DNA of 5,757 nt from CANRPC01 sp964456095 (GTDB lineage Bacteria > Bacillota_I > Bacilli_A > RFN20 > CAG-449). The notes beneath the pieces are model-generated. The model was not told the origin of the DNA. It did not search any database and worked only from the letters and a program-made list of their open reading frames with translations. Positions 5,495 to 5,757 of this stretch are shown piece after piece. Positions within the stretch are counted from its first letter, which is position 1. Each line of letters starts with the position of its first letter. Where the stretch lies: positions 1-5,757 of the forward strand of contig CAYVZF010000070.1 of the NCBI GenBank assembly GCA_964456095.1, in the 5' to 3' direction. The translations under genes and the position numbers were made by a program.

Positions 5495-5757
5495 TTTCTC
5501 TTCCTTAATTTTCTAAATAAATAATCAAAAAATAATCCAACAAAAATACTAACGAAAGTCCCAATAATAGAATATGGTAGAAATTCAGTAGGTGAAATTG
5601 CACCATATTTAGCATTTAAAGCTAAAATAGATGTCGGTATTAATGTTAATCCCGCAGTATTTAAAACCAAAAATGTTACCATCTCGTCACTAGCAGTATC
5701 TTCTTTCTCAAGTGATACTTTTTTTAATTCTTTCATTGCTTTTAATCCCGCAGGTGT
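5491..5757 (-). CDS. spmA: Spore maturation protein A, C-terminal part (5' end outside window)
   Basis: Eighty-eight codons are visible, open to the right edge. The first visible residues, TPAGLKAMKEL, match the conserved ATPxGxKAM motif found mid-protein in SpmA (about 196 residues), so roughly the N-terminal half is missing. The apparent start at 5736 is an internal methionine of this motif, not the true start. After it come MVTFLVLNTAGLTLIPTSIL, equivalent to the SpmA MITFLAVNTSxxTLIPT segment, then a hydrophobic helix (YSIIGTFVSIFVGLFFDYLF) and a basic end RKLRKRK. It ends in TGA and shares 4 nt with the spmB start. The family acts with SpmB in the membrane during spore core dehydration. 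In Bacillus subtilis the pair lies downstream of dacB, so a D-Ala-D-Ala carboxypeptidase gene may lie just to the right, beyond view. Confidence 0.88.
   Translation of the reverse strand, partial: TPAGLKAMKELKKVSLEKEDTASDEMVTFLVLNTAGLTLIPTSILALNAKYGAISPTEFLPYSIIGTFVSIFVGLFFDYLFRKLRKRK
5498..5506 (-). promoter_or_regulatory. Ribosome binding site of spmB inside the end of spmA
   Basis: On the minus strand AAGGAAGAG lies 3 nt before the ATG (its AGGA core about 7 nt before). It is embedded in the last codons of spmA. Together with the ATGA overlap this fits translational coupling of the two spore-maturation genes. Confidence 0.6.

Noticed and set aside
1..5757. Alternative genetic code (TGA as Trp), CRISPR array, tRNA or rRNA genes
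   Set aside because: TGA works as a stop for spmA and the small membrane-protein gene and does not occur in frame inside genes. No regularly spaced repeats, cloverleaf or rRNA-like stretches were seen on either strand.

Overview
The window is strongly AT-rich, uses the standard genetic code (TGG for Trp, TGA as a true stop in two genes, and no in-frame TGA inside any gene), and carries Spx, a Cof-type HAD phosphatase, a fused ABC exporter and the spore-maturation pair SpmA/SpmB. This points to a low-GC Bacillota (Firmicutes) chromosome, perhaps an Erysipelotrichia-like or uncultured gut Bacilli/Clostridia lineage. The lineage is inferred from gene content and base composition only.

Layout, left to right. 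Positions 1-52 read on the minus strand as the first 52 nt of a group II intron RNA, most like class C, running off the left edge. It lies 9 nt past a small stem-loop that ends the spx transcript. Next come two minus-strand genes, probably one transcript: a 94-residue two-helix membrane protein (855-571), then spx (517-92). A 39-nt divergent gap separates them from a plus-strand HAD-superfamily sugar-phosphatase-like gene (895-1695). A 164-nt intergenic region follows, holding a near-consensus sigma-A promoter (TTGTAA-17-TATAAT), an inverted repeat and a strong ribosome binding site. It drives the largest gene (1860-4937), a 1025-residue single-chain ABC exporter with an N-terminal ATPase and a MacB/FtsX-like permease whose extracytoplasmic domain is about 560 residues. 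A canonical intrinsic terminator (4950-4977) closes that gene. The terminator is shared with the convergent minus-strand spmA-spmB pair, whose genes overlap by 4 nt (ATGA); spmA runs off the right edge.

How the genes work together. Four transcription units are visible: the small membrane protein with spx, the HAD gene, the ABC exporter and spmAB. Spx is a redox-sensing RNA polymerase partner, and the exporter may respond to envelope stress or export a peptide or lipid, but nothing in the sequence ties them together functionally. The most unusual points are the intron end beside the spx terminator, a Cys/His-rich tail on Spx that replaces the usual C-terminus, and the enlarged, internally repetitive outer domain of the exporter. 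I see no tRNA, rRNA or CRISPR array, and no clearly new multi-gene system.
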